Positions 1 through 9,976 are shown, counted from the stretch's first letter. The stretch: DNA of 64,000 nucleotides from Aquila chrysaetos chrysaetos (GCF_900496995.4 NC_044004.1:79057538-79121537); one strand, 5' to 3'. The notes: generated by a model not told the origin, from the letters alone. Numbers and translations are program-made.

Positions 1-110
1 GCAGCATCTTCAGCGATAAAGGAGTCAGTTTAACAAATGTTCCAGTGAAATTTTTTCTCAGCCGCAGCAACTCGATCACTCTTCTTACCCTCCTACTCAC
101 TCCCTTAATA
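1..110 (-). CDS. RPL7L1: RPL7L1 coding exon 4 (cut by window edge)
   Basis: The acceptor TTTTTCTGACTCAG ends at 111 and the first exon base is 110. The first base completes the codon left open by exon 3. The exon then reads [19 protein letters not shown] and [17 protein letters not shown], matching the first beta-strand and helix region of the L30/L7 domain in RPL7L1. It is still open at base 1, so the exon and the rest of the gene lie left of the window. Confidence 0.9.
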
Positions 111-2607
111 CTGAGTCAGAAAAACATTTAGTTTAGTATTAGTAACCACATTTCTCTAATACAGCAACAAAAGGTCTCAGACTACCTACAAGGAGACACG
201 TCTGGGTTGATCATCCTTCCTTTGCTTAGAAATTATCTGACAGCTACAAATAGCAACAATAATAAAGGTAAGGAGTAACAAAACTTTCTTACTCTACAAT
301 CCGCACAACAAAGGCTAGTTTGTGCTCCTGAGGTACAGGCGTCTGTCCAGGTCTCTGCTCCATGCGCCTCAGCCGGATGTCATCTCGGTGTTTGCGCCAT
401 GAATCTCGAACAAAAGCCTCAAGGCGTTTAAACTGGATTTGTTTCCCCTTCTGGTGCTAAAGACAAAAGGATAAGAAATTATCACCCTTCCCAAGAGTCT
501 CAGAGGTTTGCATCTCCAAGGCCAAATGAAATTCAGAACATGATGAACTATGCTCTTTCAGTTTTGGAGGCAGAAAGAAGAAAAATGAATTTGATAATCT
601 AAGCCCAGGGGAGACAGAACTGAGGACAACATACAAATTTACAAGCATCTAGCTATAATTTATGAACGGTGAACTAAGAGTTTTTCCTCAGACAAAAAAA
701 AAAATTAGGACAAAGTGAGACCCAGGATACTTCTAGGCATAGAAGAAATCAAATGGAAGCATTTGCAGCTACAGACAGACAGATCTTCACAACTACGTAC
801 ACAGCTCAGCCAATCACTGGGAAAGCCAGAAACAATGAACGTATCTGGGTAAAACAGATGCTACAGCAATACCCTAGTGTGACTCAAAATTACCATCCGA
901 CAGAAAATAACTGGGTTTAAAGTCCTTTTCTACAAAGGCACACATACAAAAAAAATGCAACCATTCAAATAACTATTAAGTATTACTAATTTAAACACAG
1001 AACATCTAGCTTACTTAAAAAAAAAAAAGTCTTTTCAGAATTATGGGAAAATTTAAAGCTTTTTTAAATTAAAAAGATGTTTAAATGCCTATCCTTAGCT
1101 CAGGAACACGTACATCCACCTAAATCGCAGTTCTTTCTCATATGAATAGGAGCTGAATGTGCATGGCAGCTACCCAGTAATATTTCAGATACACTACTGA
1201 CTAAACTATTAGGCCACTTTAAAATTGAAGTATTTAATGTTACATGTCTTCTGTCCCATTTCACCTTGTAAATCACCCATAAAATTGGTTTGAATTTTCA
1301 AAGCAGGTAGACCCGATCAAAATCTCATCACTAGGGTCATTTTTCTAATGAGAATCTTAAAAGGTGGCAATTTAACACTATTGCTTATACTTCCCTTTCC
1401 ACCTCATAAATACAGCAAGCCATTCATATAGTTAAAAACATAAACACAGTACCTAACCAAAACGGCAGGAGTTTTGCACATAATCCCACCAACTCCACAA
1501 AAACAGATTCACTGGGAAAGTTTTAAGCCACTTCCAAGACAAGCACCTGCTATATTAGCTGAGATACAGCAGAACAGGTCTCAAATTCTGAAATAGGAAG
1601 GTTTGCTGTGCTCTGCCAGTCTGGAAACCACACACCAAGCACAGGGAGCAACACGTGCCACCTGACACGCAGAAAAAGGCTTCATAACGACCTGCCTACG
1701 CTCCAACAGATTTATCTAGCTAGTTAGCTCTAAGCGCACCCTCAGAAAGGCACACCGTCTCCGTGAAGGTTTACAACGCAAAGGTGAACTGCTTTCAGAC
1801 AGCGTAATCCCATGGTAGCACAAACAACTCGGCAGCATTACGTTTTGCCACATTTGGCCATGCACACACGCACCCTGGTAATCACTGATCTAAGAGGAAC
1901 AACTCAGTCTGCAATAAATTTGTGTTTCGGTATAACACGCCAAAAAGTTTTGTCCTCTTTACAGGGCTCAAAGACACACGGGGAAGACGCTCAACAACTG
2001 AAGAGATGGCCTCAAGCTTCCCCTCAGAGAGAACCCAGAGGATCGTCACGGTATCAATACAGAGTCTCAGCAACGAGCCGGCTCCCTCCTTTGCCCCCCC
2101 CCCGCAGGGCTCCGGCATCCCCCCTCGCATAGGAAGCTGACCACTCAGATCATTCGTACGACTGCACGGAGCTACGATTCCCTCCTCCGAAACACAAGCA
2201 CGGACAGCCGCAACAGCACCGCAGATCCACCCCGGGCTTCGCCCCCTTACAGCCAGGCTCTCCCAGCCGGCCGGACAACGCCAACCCCGCCGCCCCGGGG
2301 ATCCCCCCGCGGCCGGCCCCTACCTTCCGCTTGTTGAGGAGCGCCTGCTTGGCCTGGGTGGCCTTGATGGCCTGGTAGGCCTTCCTCTTCTTCAGCAAGT
2401 TCTCCGGCACCAGCGGGATCCGCCGCCTCGGCCTGCGGGACGGGAGAAGCCGGTCACATCCAGCGGCACCGCACCCCGACACCCCCCAGGACACCCCCCT
2501 CCGCCGCCGCCGCCGCCGCCGCCCCCAGCCCCGCGACCGCGCAGTCCCCGCGGATGGCGGCGGATACCCGACCCGCCGCTCCCCCGCACTCACTCCTCTT
2601 CCGCCAT
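1..2607 (-). CDS. RPL7L1: RPL7L1, ribosomal protein L7-like 1 (5' part, four exons, runs off the window)
   Basis: The coding segments are 2607-2594, 2432-2324, 456-293 and 110-1 (minus strand), about 132 codons before the window ends inside exon 4. The product starts [18 protein letters not shown], followed by a basic [19 protein letters not shown] stretch, the N-terminal signature I know from vertebrate RPL7L1. Exon 3 gives [19 protein letters not shown] and HKLAFVVRI; exon 4 gives [17 protein letters not shown], the start of the L30/L7 fold. From family knowledge, RPL7L1 is a nucleolar uL30 paralogue involved in large-subunit pre-rRNA processing, about 246 residues in human, so roughly half is visible. 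The ATG at 2607 sits in a good context (A at -3, G at +4). All six splice ends are GT/AG and the phases join cleanly. Identification is by recalled family resemblance; no search was run. Confidence 0.95.
293..456 (-). CDS. RPL7L1: RPL7L1 coding exon 3
   Basis: This 164-base exon follows the acceptor CTTTTGTCTTTAG and ends before the donor GTAAGAAAG. It encodes [20 protein letters not shown], then [16 protein letters not shown] and [10 protein letters not shown]. It enters in phase 0 and leaves two bases of a codon that exon 4 completes. Confidence 0.95.
457..2323 (-). other. RPL7L1 intron 2
   Basis: This intron of about 1.87 kb runs from GTAGGGG at 2323 to TTTAG at 457. Most of it is AT-rich and unremarkable, with an A-run near 1016-1028. 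The right end (about 2050-2323) becomes GC-rich as it enters the CpG island. No further exon or RNA gene is recognisable. Confidence 0.85.
2324..2432 (-). CDS. RPL7L1: RPL7L1 coding exon 2
   Basis: This 109-base exon follows the acceptor CCCGTCCCGCAG and ends in AAG before the donor GTAGGGG. It encodes [16 protein letters not shown] and the [19 protein letters not shown] stretch, the lysine/alanine-rich N-terminal arm that precedes the L30 fold. Intron 1 upstream is only about 161 bases and contains a CCG repeat. Confidence 0.95.
2501..2523. repeat. (CCG)n trinucleotide repeat in RPL7L1 intron 1
   Basis: About seven uninterrupted CCG units lie within the short first intron of RPL7L1 in the CpG island. 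Length variation between individuals would be expected. No functional role is visible. Confidence 0.9.
2594..2607 (-). CDS. RPL7L1: RPL7L1 coding exon 1
   Basis: The exon holds the start codon and 14 coding bases (M-A-E-E plus two bases of the next codon). The donor GTGAGT follows directly. The ATG is embedded in GAAATGGCGGAA, which also reads as a YY1-type element. Joining to exon 2 completes a fifth codon, GAG, giving MAEEEPRRRIP. The 5' UTR start cannot be fixed from sequence alone. Confidence 0.93.
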
Positions 2608-2610
2608 TTC
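2596..2610 (-). promoter_or_regulatory. YY1-type / ETS-type element overlapping the RPL7L1 start codon
   Basis: On the minus strand the sequence reads GAAATGGCGGAAGAGG. AATGGCGG fits the core of the YY1 element seen downstream of many housekeeping promoters, and CGGAAG is an ETS-type core. The ATG of the YY1 motif is the start codon. The motif is seen directly; binding is inferred. Confidence 0.6.
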
Positions 2611-2651
2611 GCCGGCAGTCGAGGGTGGGGGGGGGGGGGAATGCCGCTGCC

Positions 2652-2661
2652 GCGCATGCGC
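2652..2661. promoter_or_regulatory. NRF1-type palindrome
   Basis: GCGCATGCGC is a perfect palindrome and an exact match to the NRF1 core. It lies about 45 bases upstream of the RPL7L1 ATG inside the CpG island. NRF1 sites are frequent in bidirectional housekeeping promoters. Occupancy is inferred. Confidence 0.6.
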
Positions 2662-2672
2662 GAGGCGGTGTC

Positions 2673-2861
2673 ATGGCCGCCCAGCCCGGGGCCGTGCTCC
2701 CCGCAGCTCCTCCTCGTCTTTTACCCGATGGGACGCACTCCGCTCGGCTGCAGGACCCGCGGAGAACAGGAGTCCCTAGGGCACCCCCGGGATTTCCCGG
2801 AGGGACTCCTCGCCTCAGTCGGATCGCTGCGGGAGCAGACAAGGACCGTCTAAAGGAGTAA
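2673..2861 (+). other. Divergent small open frame in the RPL7L1 promoter (doubtful coding)
   Basis: An ATG in a fair context (GTCATGGCC) opens a 62-codon plus-strand frame, head to head with RPL7L1, starting [10 protein letters not shown] and ending at TAA just where the retroviral leader-like sequence begins. The same frame is open upstream to 2625. GC-rich DNA keeps frames open by chance, and I recognise no domain. It may mark a divergent promoter transcript rather than a protein. Confidence 0.2.
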
Positions 2862-3529
2862 AAGGTATTCTTTACATTTTTCTGGGTTTCTCTGCTGGAA
2901 TCTGGGACCGGTCGTTAGGGGGTTCTCATAAGTCGTAGGAGACGTCCTACGCGGAGCACCGTATACCAGGTTACTAGTGCCTGGGGGTATACATCTGGTA
3001 TCGTTCGGTATCGGTACAGAGCTCATATAACTTGTGTAAGTTTTTGTACTTCTGGCTTTGTGCCCGCTCGCTGTGAGTGCTGCGCTCTGGTATTTGGTAC
3101 GGGCACGGGTTGAGCTACGTACTTCTGCAGTAACGTACTCTGTGGCGGTATTGATTTCTTGGTATTGAACTTGGATATATTTGTAAGGAATTGTTTACTG
3201 AAAATTCATTTGGATTTGACGCTCGTGTATGAATAAGCTGAGTTAACTCTGGTGTGACTGGTGAGCGACCGGGACGCGGCACAGCTGCAAAGTGAGCGTG
3301 GGAAACCTGGCGAACTGTGTATTTCACCATGAAAAGGAATGTGAACCACTTTTTCTCATAAATTGCTTTATCTGTGATCAAAACCTATGGGTAGTATTTG
3401 GATGGGATATTCAGTGTGAGAATTGTGGAACGTGGTCAGGGTGGGAAAATAAAAGAAAGATAGGTTGAAGTTATTAAAGTAATTTGTGGGAAAATAAACA
3501 AGGTACAGAATCAGTAAAGTAGAAGGGGG
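2862..3529 (+). other. Retroviral 5' leader-like segment (origin uncertain)
   Basis: This stretch between the CpG island and gag has no convincing gene. It contains a perfect hairpin with a GACG loop at 2934-2951, a type of element found in gammaretroviral leaders, then T/G-rich sequence and a purine-rich run before gag. I see no clear 18-base primer-binding site and no LTR. It could be leader sequence left after loss of the 5' LTR, or partly host DNA. Confidence 0.5.
2934..2951 (+). promoter_or_regulatory. Perfect hairpin with GACG tetraloop in the leader
   Basis: CGTAGGA pairs perfectly with TCCTACG (7 base pairs) around the loop GACG. GACG-loop hairpins in the 5' leader are a known gammaretroviral feature linked to dimerisation and packaging. 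The structure is seen directly; the function is by analogy. Confidence 0.5.
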
Positions 3530-5076
3530 GGCCAACAAAGTGGTGGAATTCTAAAGAAAAGCCCCCTGGGATGTATCCTAGCACACTGGAGAGATATAGG
3601 GGGACCACCAGGTGGGAATGTGATCAAGACAACATTAATTAAATACTGTAATCAGTGGTGGCCTTTATACAAGCTGGAGGAGGATGAAAATTGGCCCTTT
3701 AATGGATCTTTGAATTATAATACTATAGTGCAGTTAAGGTTATTTTTGCGGAGAGAAGAAAAATGGGATGAGGTTATATATGCCAATATGTTCCTTACCT
3801 TACGAAACCACCCGGACTGGCAGAGAGATTGTGGGATCAATGTACCACCACAAGACCCCCTGGTTTTATCCTTAGAAAAAGAACATAGAGGTGAAAGAAA
3901 GAGGCAGGAGAAAATGAAGAGATGCCGCTTAGCGTGTAGCATCGGACAAAGGTGTTTGAAGCTGACAAACCCCAGGAAGAAAGTAGAGGAGGTAGAAGAG
4001 CAGCCTGAGGACCTGGGATTACCCCCTCCATTACAAATCTGCCTCCCTTACCCCGTCCGAAACAGATAGTAACAGTGAGGAGGAAGGAGCAACAAGCAAT
4101 TTTACTCCAATTACAGCACGAACCCGGAGTAAAACCCAGAGGGCTGGGTTACTCCTAGCCCCATTGAGAGAAGTAATGGGGGTGGGAGGCCGGGCTAGGC
4201 TAAAAGTTCCCTTTTCGACCGCTGATCTGGATGCCTGGAAAGAGGTAGCTAAGGGGTATCGAGATGACCCCATTAAAGTGGCAAAGCAATTTGAATTAAT
4301 AGTAAAAAATCAGGATCCTGACTGGTCAGATGTAGATTTAATTTTAGGAGAAATGACAGAAACAAAAACAATTGGTATTAAAAACCGCTCGAACCCGTGT
4401 ACGGGCCCAGATCACTGGAGGAACTTTACAGGGGAACGTAGATGACCACGTCCCCCTGACTGACCCACACTGGGATCCCAATGATGCATGAGATTACAGA
4501 ATGCTAAAACAATATCAAGATTGGATTAAATTGGGATTAGAGAATGCGATTCCAAATGCTGTAAACTCGTCTGCATTATATGCTGTCAAACAGGGGCCAA
4601 AAGAAACCCCTACTGAATTTCTAGATCAAATAAGAAATGCCATGAGAAAATATACTACCCTAGATCCTTCTTCAGACGTGGGAGAGCAACAGCTTGTCTC
4701 TCTGTTTCTGGGACAGTCATCTACAGATACAAGGAAGAAGTTACAGAAATTAAAAGAGCCAGATATAAGGGACTTAGAGAAGTTGCTTGAAGAAGCATGG
4801 AGAGTTTTTAGAAATCGAGAGGATACAGGTAAGCGAAAATTAATAAAAGTAATGGCGACAGTGACAGTGGCAGCTTTGGAACAGAAAGGAATGGTAAATG
4901 GAGGAAGATTTAGAGGACGTGGGAGAGGAAGGCCCTTTGGGAATAGAAGAGGGATAGAATGGGTATTGGGAAGAAATCAGCGTGCGTATTGTTGGGAGGA
5001 AGGACATTGGAAAAATGAATACCCGAAACGTAAGGGAGTACAACAGGCTATGATAGCGGAAGCGGAGGCCGACTGA
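3530..5076 (+). pseudogene. gag: gag remnant (matrix, capsid, nucleocapsid), disrupted
   Basis: A matrix-like region starts near 3530 (GILKKSPLGCI, then CNQWWPLYKLEEDENWPF), but the expected ATG is replaced by a G-run. The frame shifts near 4030-4055. A capsid-like part follows (REVMGVGGRARLKVPFSTAD, about 4165-4225), then another shift near 4375 and a stop at 4489-4491. The frame 4501-5076 carries a major-homology-region match at about 4588-4656 (QGPKETPTEFLDQIRNAM), an RGRGRGRP basic stretch and a damaged zinc knuckle (AYCWEEGHWKNEYP, first and last cysteines lost). It ends at UGA 5074-5076, directly followed in frame by pol. Confidence 0.88.
5074..5076 (+). promoter_or_regulatory. In-frame UGA at the gag-pol junction (readthrough-type layout)
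   Basis: The codons run GAC-UGA-UGG-GGA, and the protease-side sequence continues in the same frame. Gammaretroviruses separate gag and pol by one in-frame stop that is suppressed at low rate, usually UAG; here it is UGA. The UGA could be ancestral or a later mutation. Readthrough itself cannot be judged here. Confidence 0.6.
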
Positions 5077-8000
5077 TGGGGACCTGGGGCATCTACCCTA
5101 GCGGATCCACTGGTTAAAATTAAGCTAGGGAAGTCAGGGAAAAGTAGAATTTTTGGTGGCTACGGGAGCCTCTTTCTCTGTTTTAAATCAAGAATTGATA
5201 CCTGTAAGTAAGGACTTTGTAAATGTAAAGGAGCTACTGGCCAACAGGAAAAAGCGTTCTTTTTAAAACTCCTCAAATTCAAGTTAGGGAAGCAAATTGG
5301 GATACATCGATTTTTGTATTTGCCAAATTCTCCCCAACCACTACTGGGTCGGAACTTATTAGAACAATTAGGAGCAGTGATAACTTTAAACATGGGACTG
5401 TGGAATTAAAAATAAAGGAAAATCAATTAATTGATATTTTAAGTTTAGCCCTAATGTACCCTGGGAAGTCTGCCGCAATGACCCCCGAAACTGAAGAAAT
5501 TACTAATCGGGTATATCCAGGAGTATGGGCTGCAGGGACTCCCGGGAGGGTGAAAAATGCCATTCCTATAGTCATAGAGCTCAAGGAAGGAACCAGTCCA
5601 GTACAACAAAAGCAATACCCTTTGAAACTAGAAGACTGAAAAGGGATAGAAAGCCTAATTAGTAATTTTTTACAGCATGGACTGTTAGTGGAATGTGAAT
5701 CAGAATGTAACACCCCCATGTTACTGGTATAGAAACCAGATGGAACTTATCAGGTAGTACAGGATTTAAGAGGAGTAAATAAAATCATTAAAGATTTACA
5801 CCCTGTGGTAGCCAACCCTTATACTTTACTCACTAAATTACGAAGTAATTGGGTATGGTTTACAGTATTAGACTTAAAAGATGCATTCTTCTGTTTGTCT
5901 TTGGCCAAAGAAAGTCAAAATTTGTTTGCATTTGAATGGGAGAGTCCTACTACTGGTAGGAAAACCCAACTTACCTGGACAGTGTTACCCCAAGGTTTTA
6001 AGAACAGTCCAACAATTTTTGGAAACCAGTTAGCACAGGAACTTGAAACATGGGACCCTCCCTCCAGAGATGGAACCTTTTTGCAATATGTGGATGACTT
6101 ACTAATAGCAACTGAAATGAAACCTGATTGTATACAATGGACTGTAAGTTTGTTGAATTTTGGGGGATTAAATGGATATTGAGTTTCTCAACAGAAGGCT
6201 CAGATGGTGCAGCAGCAGGTAACCTACCTCGGGTACGAGCTATCTGGAGGACAACGAGAATTAGGAACAGACTGAAAAGAAGCCATCTGCAGAACTCCTC
6301 TCCCTCAGACGATAAAAGAACTCAGGACATTCCTGGGAATGACAGGTTGGTGCTGATTATGGATTTATAATTATGGAGTAATAGCAAAGCCTTTATATGA
6401 ACTTTTAAAAAACAATCCTACTCAATTGAGTTGGTCCAAAGAGGCTCAAAATGCATCCGAAACCCTTAAAAAGGAACTAATGAGAGCCCCAGCTTTGGGC
6501 CTACCTGATGTTACTAAACCATTCTGGCTGTTTTCTCATGAGAAGCAAGGCATAGCTCTAGGAGTCTTAGCCCAACAGCTAGGGCCTTACAAAAGAGCTG
6601 TGGCCTATTTTTCTAAACAGCTTGATGAAGTAACTGAAGGATGGCCAGGATACTTATGAGCTGTGGCAGCTGTAGTGCTAAACATCCAAGAGGCTCGGAA
6701 ATTTACTTTGGGCCAAAAGATCACAGTACTGGTCTCACAATACAGTATCGCAGTACTGGAACAGAAGGGAAATCATTGGCTTTCCCCGTCCCGATTTTTA
6801 CAATACCAGGCCATTCTGGTTGAACCGGACGATGTTAATATTGAAGTGACTAATGTTAGAAACCCAGCTTCTTTCCTCAGTGGGGTGACATCTGAACCGT
6901 TGACACATGATTGCTTAGAAACCATAGAAACTGTGTACTCTAGCAGACCAGATTTGAAAGAAGAACCCCTGGAGGATGCACAGGGCTCCTGGTTCATGGA
7001 TTGTTCACGGTAACAAAGCTGGAAGCAGCTTTGTCCAACAAGGTATCCGAAAGGCCAGATACACAGTGACAACAGCAAGTAAGGTAATTGAGTCCCATTG
7101 AGTCATTACCTGCTGGGATGTCAGCTCAAAAGGCTGAGATTATTGCCCTGATTAGGGCCCTGGAATTGGCAAAAGGAAAGAAGATAAATATATGGACAGA
7201 TTCCAAATATGCCTTTGGAATTGTCCACGCTCATGGAGCAATTTGGAAGGAACAAGGACTGCTAACTGCACAAGGAAAACAGATCAAACATGCTGAAGAA
7301 ATACTTCAGTTACTAAAGGCAATTCAATTGCCAACCAAAGTTGCCATTATGCACTGTTGAGGACACCTGAAAGGTAACACTGACCAGGAAAAAGGTAATA
7401 GATTGGCTGATGATGAGGCTAAACAGGCAGCAGAAAGAACGCAAAAGATCTTAATGTTAATTCCGGATAGAGGTAAGAGTTGGGATGAACAGGAAAATAT
7501 TGGATATTCTAGAACCGATAAAGATCTAATAAAAGAAATGGGAGGACAGATTCCCTCTAAAGGATGGGGCCCACCTGAGTGATGGCAGAATTATAGCTCC
7601 TGCTAAACAGGTATGGGGAATTGTCAAGGAGGGGCACAGTAGGACACATTGCGGGGCAGACTCTGTGTATAAATATTTAAATCAGAAATTAATAGGGAAA
7701 AATTTATATACTACAATCCGACAGGTGACTCAGCAATGTGAGGTATGTTTGAGAAATAACCCCAACACAGGTAACAGGGTGCACTTAGGGAACACTGGGA
7801 AAGGAAGCATACCAGGGAACCACTGGCAAATTGATTTTTCTGAACTTCCAAGAAAAAGAGGATACAGATACTTATTGGTACTTACAGACACCTTTTCCAG
7901 ATGGCCAGAGGCATTTCCTTGTAGAACAAACAAAGCAAGAGAAGTAACTAAGGTATTATTAAATGAGATAATATCTCAATTTGGAGTACCTATAGTCATC

Positions 8001-8629
8001 TCGTCAGATAGGGGTACTCTTTTTTGTGCGCAAGTAGTGCAACAGGTCAGTAAACTATTGGGAATTGACTGGCAGTTACATACACCCTACAGTCCACAAG
8101 CCAGTGAGCAGGTGGAAAAAATTAATTGTATGATAAAACAACAGATAGCCAAAATATGTCAAGAAGCAAACCTATATTGGTATCAGGCACTACCTATTGC
8201 ACTGCTTAGGATACGTGTGAAACCTAGAGCCAGGGAAAATCTGAGCCCTTTTGAAATACTGTATGGGAGACCATACCAGGCTAAATATTAAGGGGAGGAT
8301 TTGAGTCAATTGGGAAATTCTTACAGAATTCTTTGGGAAAACAATTAGAGAAAATTAACAAGAATGTTTTGGGAACCAGAGCTAAGGGGTTGGATCACCC
8401 GATTCACCCATTCAGCCCTGGAGATTGGGTTTATATTAAGAATTTTTCAGGTGATCCACTAGAGGAGAAGTGGAATGGACCTTACCAGGTATTGCTGACC
8501 ACTTTCACTGCAATCAAGATAAAGGAACAACCAGCTTGGATTCACTATTCCAGAGTGAAGAAGGCCCCAGATAAGCAATGGACTTCTGAACCTCTGGGAC
8601 CTTTGAAATTAAAACTACAAAGACATTAA
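5077..8629 (+). pseudogene. pol: pro-pol remnant: protease, reverse transcriptase, RNase H, integrase, disrupted
   Basis: Protease (about 5090-5400): the active-site motif reads ATGAS (first Asp lost), with LLGRNLL downstream and a frameshift near 5140. Reverse transcriptase (about 5480-6650): VLDLKDAFF at 5865, LPQGFKNSPT near 5985 and YVDD at 6087-6098; stops at 5637, 5730, 6180, about 6273, 6355 and 6657. RNase H (about 6990-7440): TDSKYAFG near 7194, frameshift near 7000 and a stop at 7358. Integrase (about 7580-8629): H-x3-H (7634-7648), C-x2-C (7735-7749), and catalytic Asp 7833, Asp 8007 and Glu 8115 with exact D-D(35)-E spacing; then a stop at 8289, a frameshift, and a GPY-type C-terminal module with WNGPYQ near 8472. 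The frame ends one base before env. Confidence 0.92.
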
Positions 8630-8630
8630 T

Positions 8631-9976
8631 ATGGGAGAAGAAAATGAACTCATAAGCATTTTAATTATAATATCTACCATAGGCATTGTTGCTGCTTGGA
8701 ATGAGAATATTCAGTATCGGGTAATTCAGACACTAGTCAATGCTACTAGGGCAAAAGATTGTTGGATTTGCACAGCATTACCTAGAGGCTCCAAACTGCC
8801 ACTATATGGGATAGCCAGTACGAATTGGACTCAAAATGTGTTTTGGAATTTTAATTATTCTTGTAAATATGGCCAAGAGAACGATACTTCCAAAGGACCA
8901 CAATTTGACCTAGTTACTCTAACAAATAATACTTTGTTCTGTTAAAAGGACCCGCAAAACAGATCTGCAGACTTAGGATATAGAAATATAACAGGAATAG
9001 GATGTAGTTGGAATTATTCAGCAACTACCACATACGGTGGGACTGTTTGGAGCCAAGGCTCAAAAAGAAATTGTGGTTCTGGTCCTGGTTTGGAAATATA
9101 TCAACGTGGTCTGAAAATGACCAAGGGGTCTTGTAGATTGCCCCATGGATGGTGGTGGTTATGTGGAGATGGATATGCATGAAAGACGCTACCTAAAGAA
9201 TGGTATGGCGTGTGTACAGCAGGACATCTAACCACCCAGGATACTCTACACAACCACTCCCAGATACCCCCAGGATTTTTGAGGAGATTTTATTACTAAA
9301 AGTACAAAAACAAACCTCAAATCCCTTGACAGAACGACCCTCAGGATTTCATAGTTTTGTACAGTGGTTATTCCCCATGCTAGGGGTCAGGGAGTTGGAA
9401 AAAGCAATTGTAAACATCTCTGCTACCTTAGATGAGATATTTAACACCTCTACGAATGATATTGCTAATATGCAAGTTGAAATTGCTTCCCTATCACAAG
9501 TAGTGGTACACAGTAGAATGGCCCTAGACATATTAACTGCAGAAGTGGGAGGAGTATGCACGGTAATTAATCAGAGCTGTTGCAGCTATATTAATTGAGA
9601 AGGGCAGATTGAAAAGGACTCACACAAAGTATGGGAAAAGACTAGGATTTTCCATGAAACTATTAAGGACAATACGGAATGGGGCTTTACAGATTTATCG
9701 GATAAATCGACTTCTTGGCTTCCTAATTTTGGATAGTTAAAACAACTATTTATCAGATTAATTACTCTGGCAATTTTAGGAATATTTGTGTGTATGCTTT
9801 TCAAATGTTTTCTTTGGTGTTGCCAGAATTCAGCTGAAACGTATAGTGACTGGAAAAGAAATAAGATTAGACATCAGGTGGAAACGGGAAAATATTTTGC
9901 TTGGACTCTTCAAAAGGATGGAACGTTATACAATATTGCAAAAGAATTTGCAATGACAAAGAAAAAGGGGGGATAG
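8631..9976 (+). pseudogene. env: env remnant (surface and transmembrane subunits), disrupted
   Basis: An ATG at 8631 starts a frame with a short hydrophobic N-terminus (ISILIIISTIGIVAA) like a signal peptide. The surface part has a CWIC motif at 8760-8771, the CxxC type seen in gamma-like envelopes, and several N-x-S/T sites. Stops fall at 8943 and 9180, and the frame changes before 9290. I see no clear furin site. The transmembrane part has MALDILTAEVGGVC and a C-x6-CC motif (CTVINQSCC, 9557-9583), with stops at 9596 and 9735. A membrane span (LITLAILGIFVCML, about 9755-9800) and a charged tail follow. The end overlaps the polypurine tract. It cannot encode an intact envelope. Confidence 0.88.
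9958..9973 (+). promoter_or_regulatory. Polypurine tract
   Basis: AAAGAAAAAGGGGGGA lies exactly at the env end and just before the LTR. This is the expected form and place of a retroviral plus-strand primer. Confidence 0.85.

Larger units (their letters stand above)
2050..2860. promoter_or_regulatory. CpG-island promoter region of RPL7L1
   Basis: Base composition changes sharply here to a G+C-rich and CpG-rich stretch covering exons 1-2, intron 1 and about 250 bases upstream of the ATG. It contains GGAA (ETS-type) and YY1-type elements at the ATG, an NRF1-type palindrome at 2652-2661, and a G-run at 2624-2639. There is no TATA box near the start. These are typical of a housekeeping promoter, often bidirectional. 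The boundaries are estimated by eye. Confidence 0.8.

Noticed and set aside
1812-2140. Plus-strand frames of 72-106 codons near RPL7L1 exon 2
   Set aside because: They lie in RPL7L1 intron 2, antisense to the gene, at the CpG-island edge, with no conserved features.
2150-2842. 230-codon minus-strand open frame over the RPL7L1 start
   Set aside because: It reads through introns 1 and 2 of RPL7L1; only the piece covering exon 2 is real coding sequence.
2866-2879. A 12-base match, inverted, between GGTATTCTTTA here and TAAAGAATACC in the 3' LTR (10485-10497)
   Set aside because: Too short and in the wrong orientation for a 5' LTR; probably chance in AT-rich sequence.
3250-3275. TGGTGAGCGACCGGGAC as a possible tRNA primer-binding site
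   Set aside because: Only the first six bases fit a tRNA-Trp-type site, and it lies downstream of the leader hairpin.
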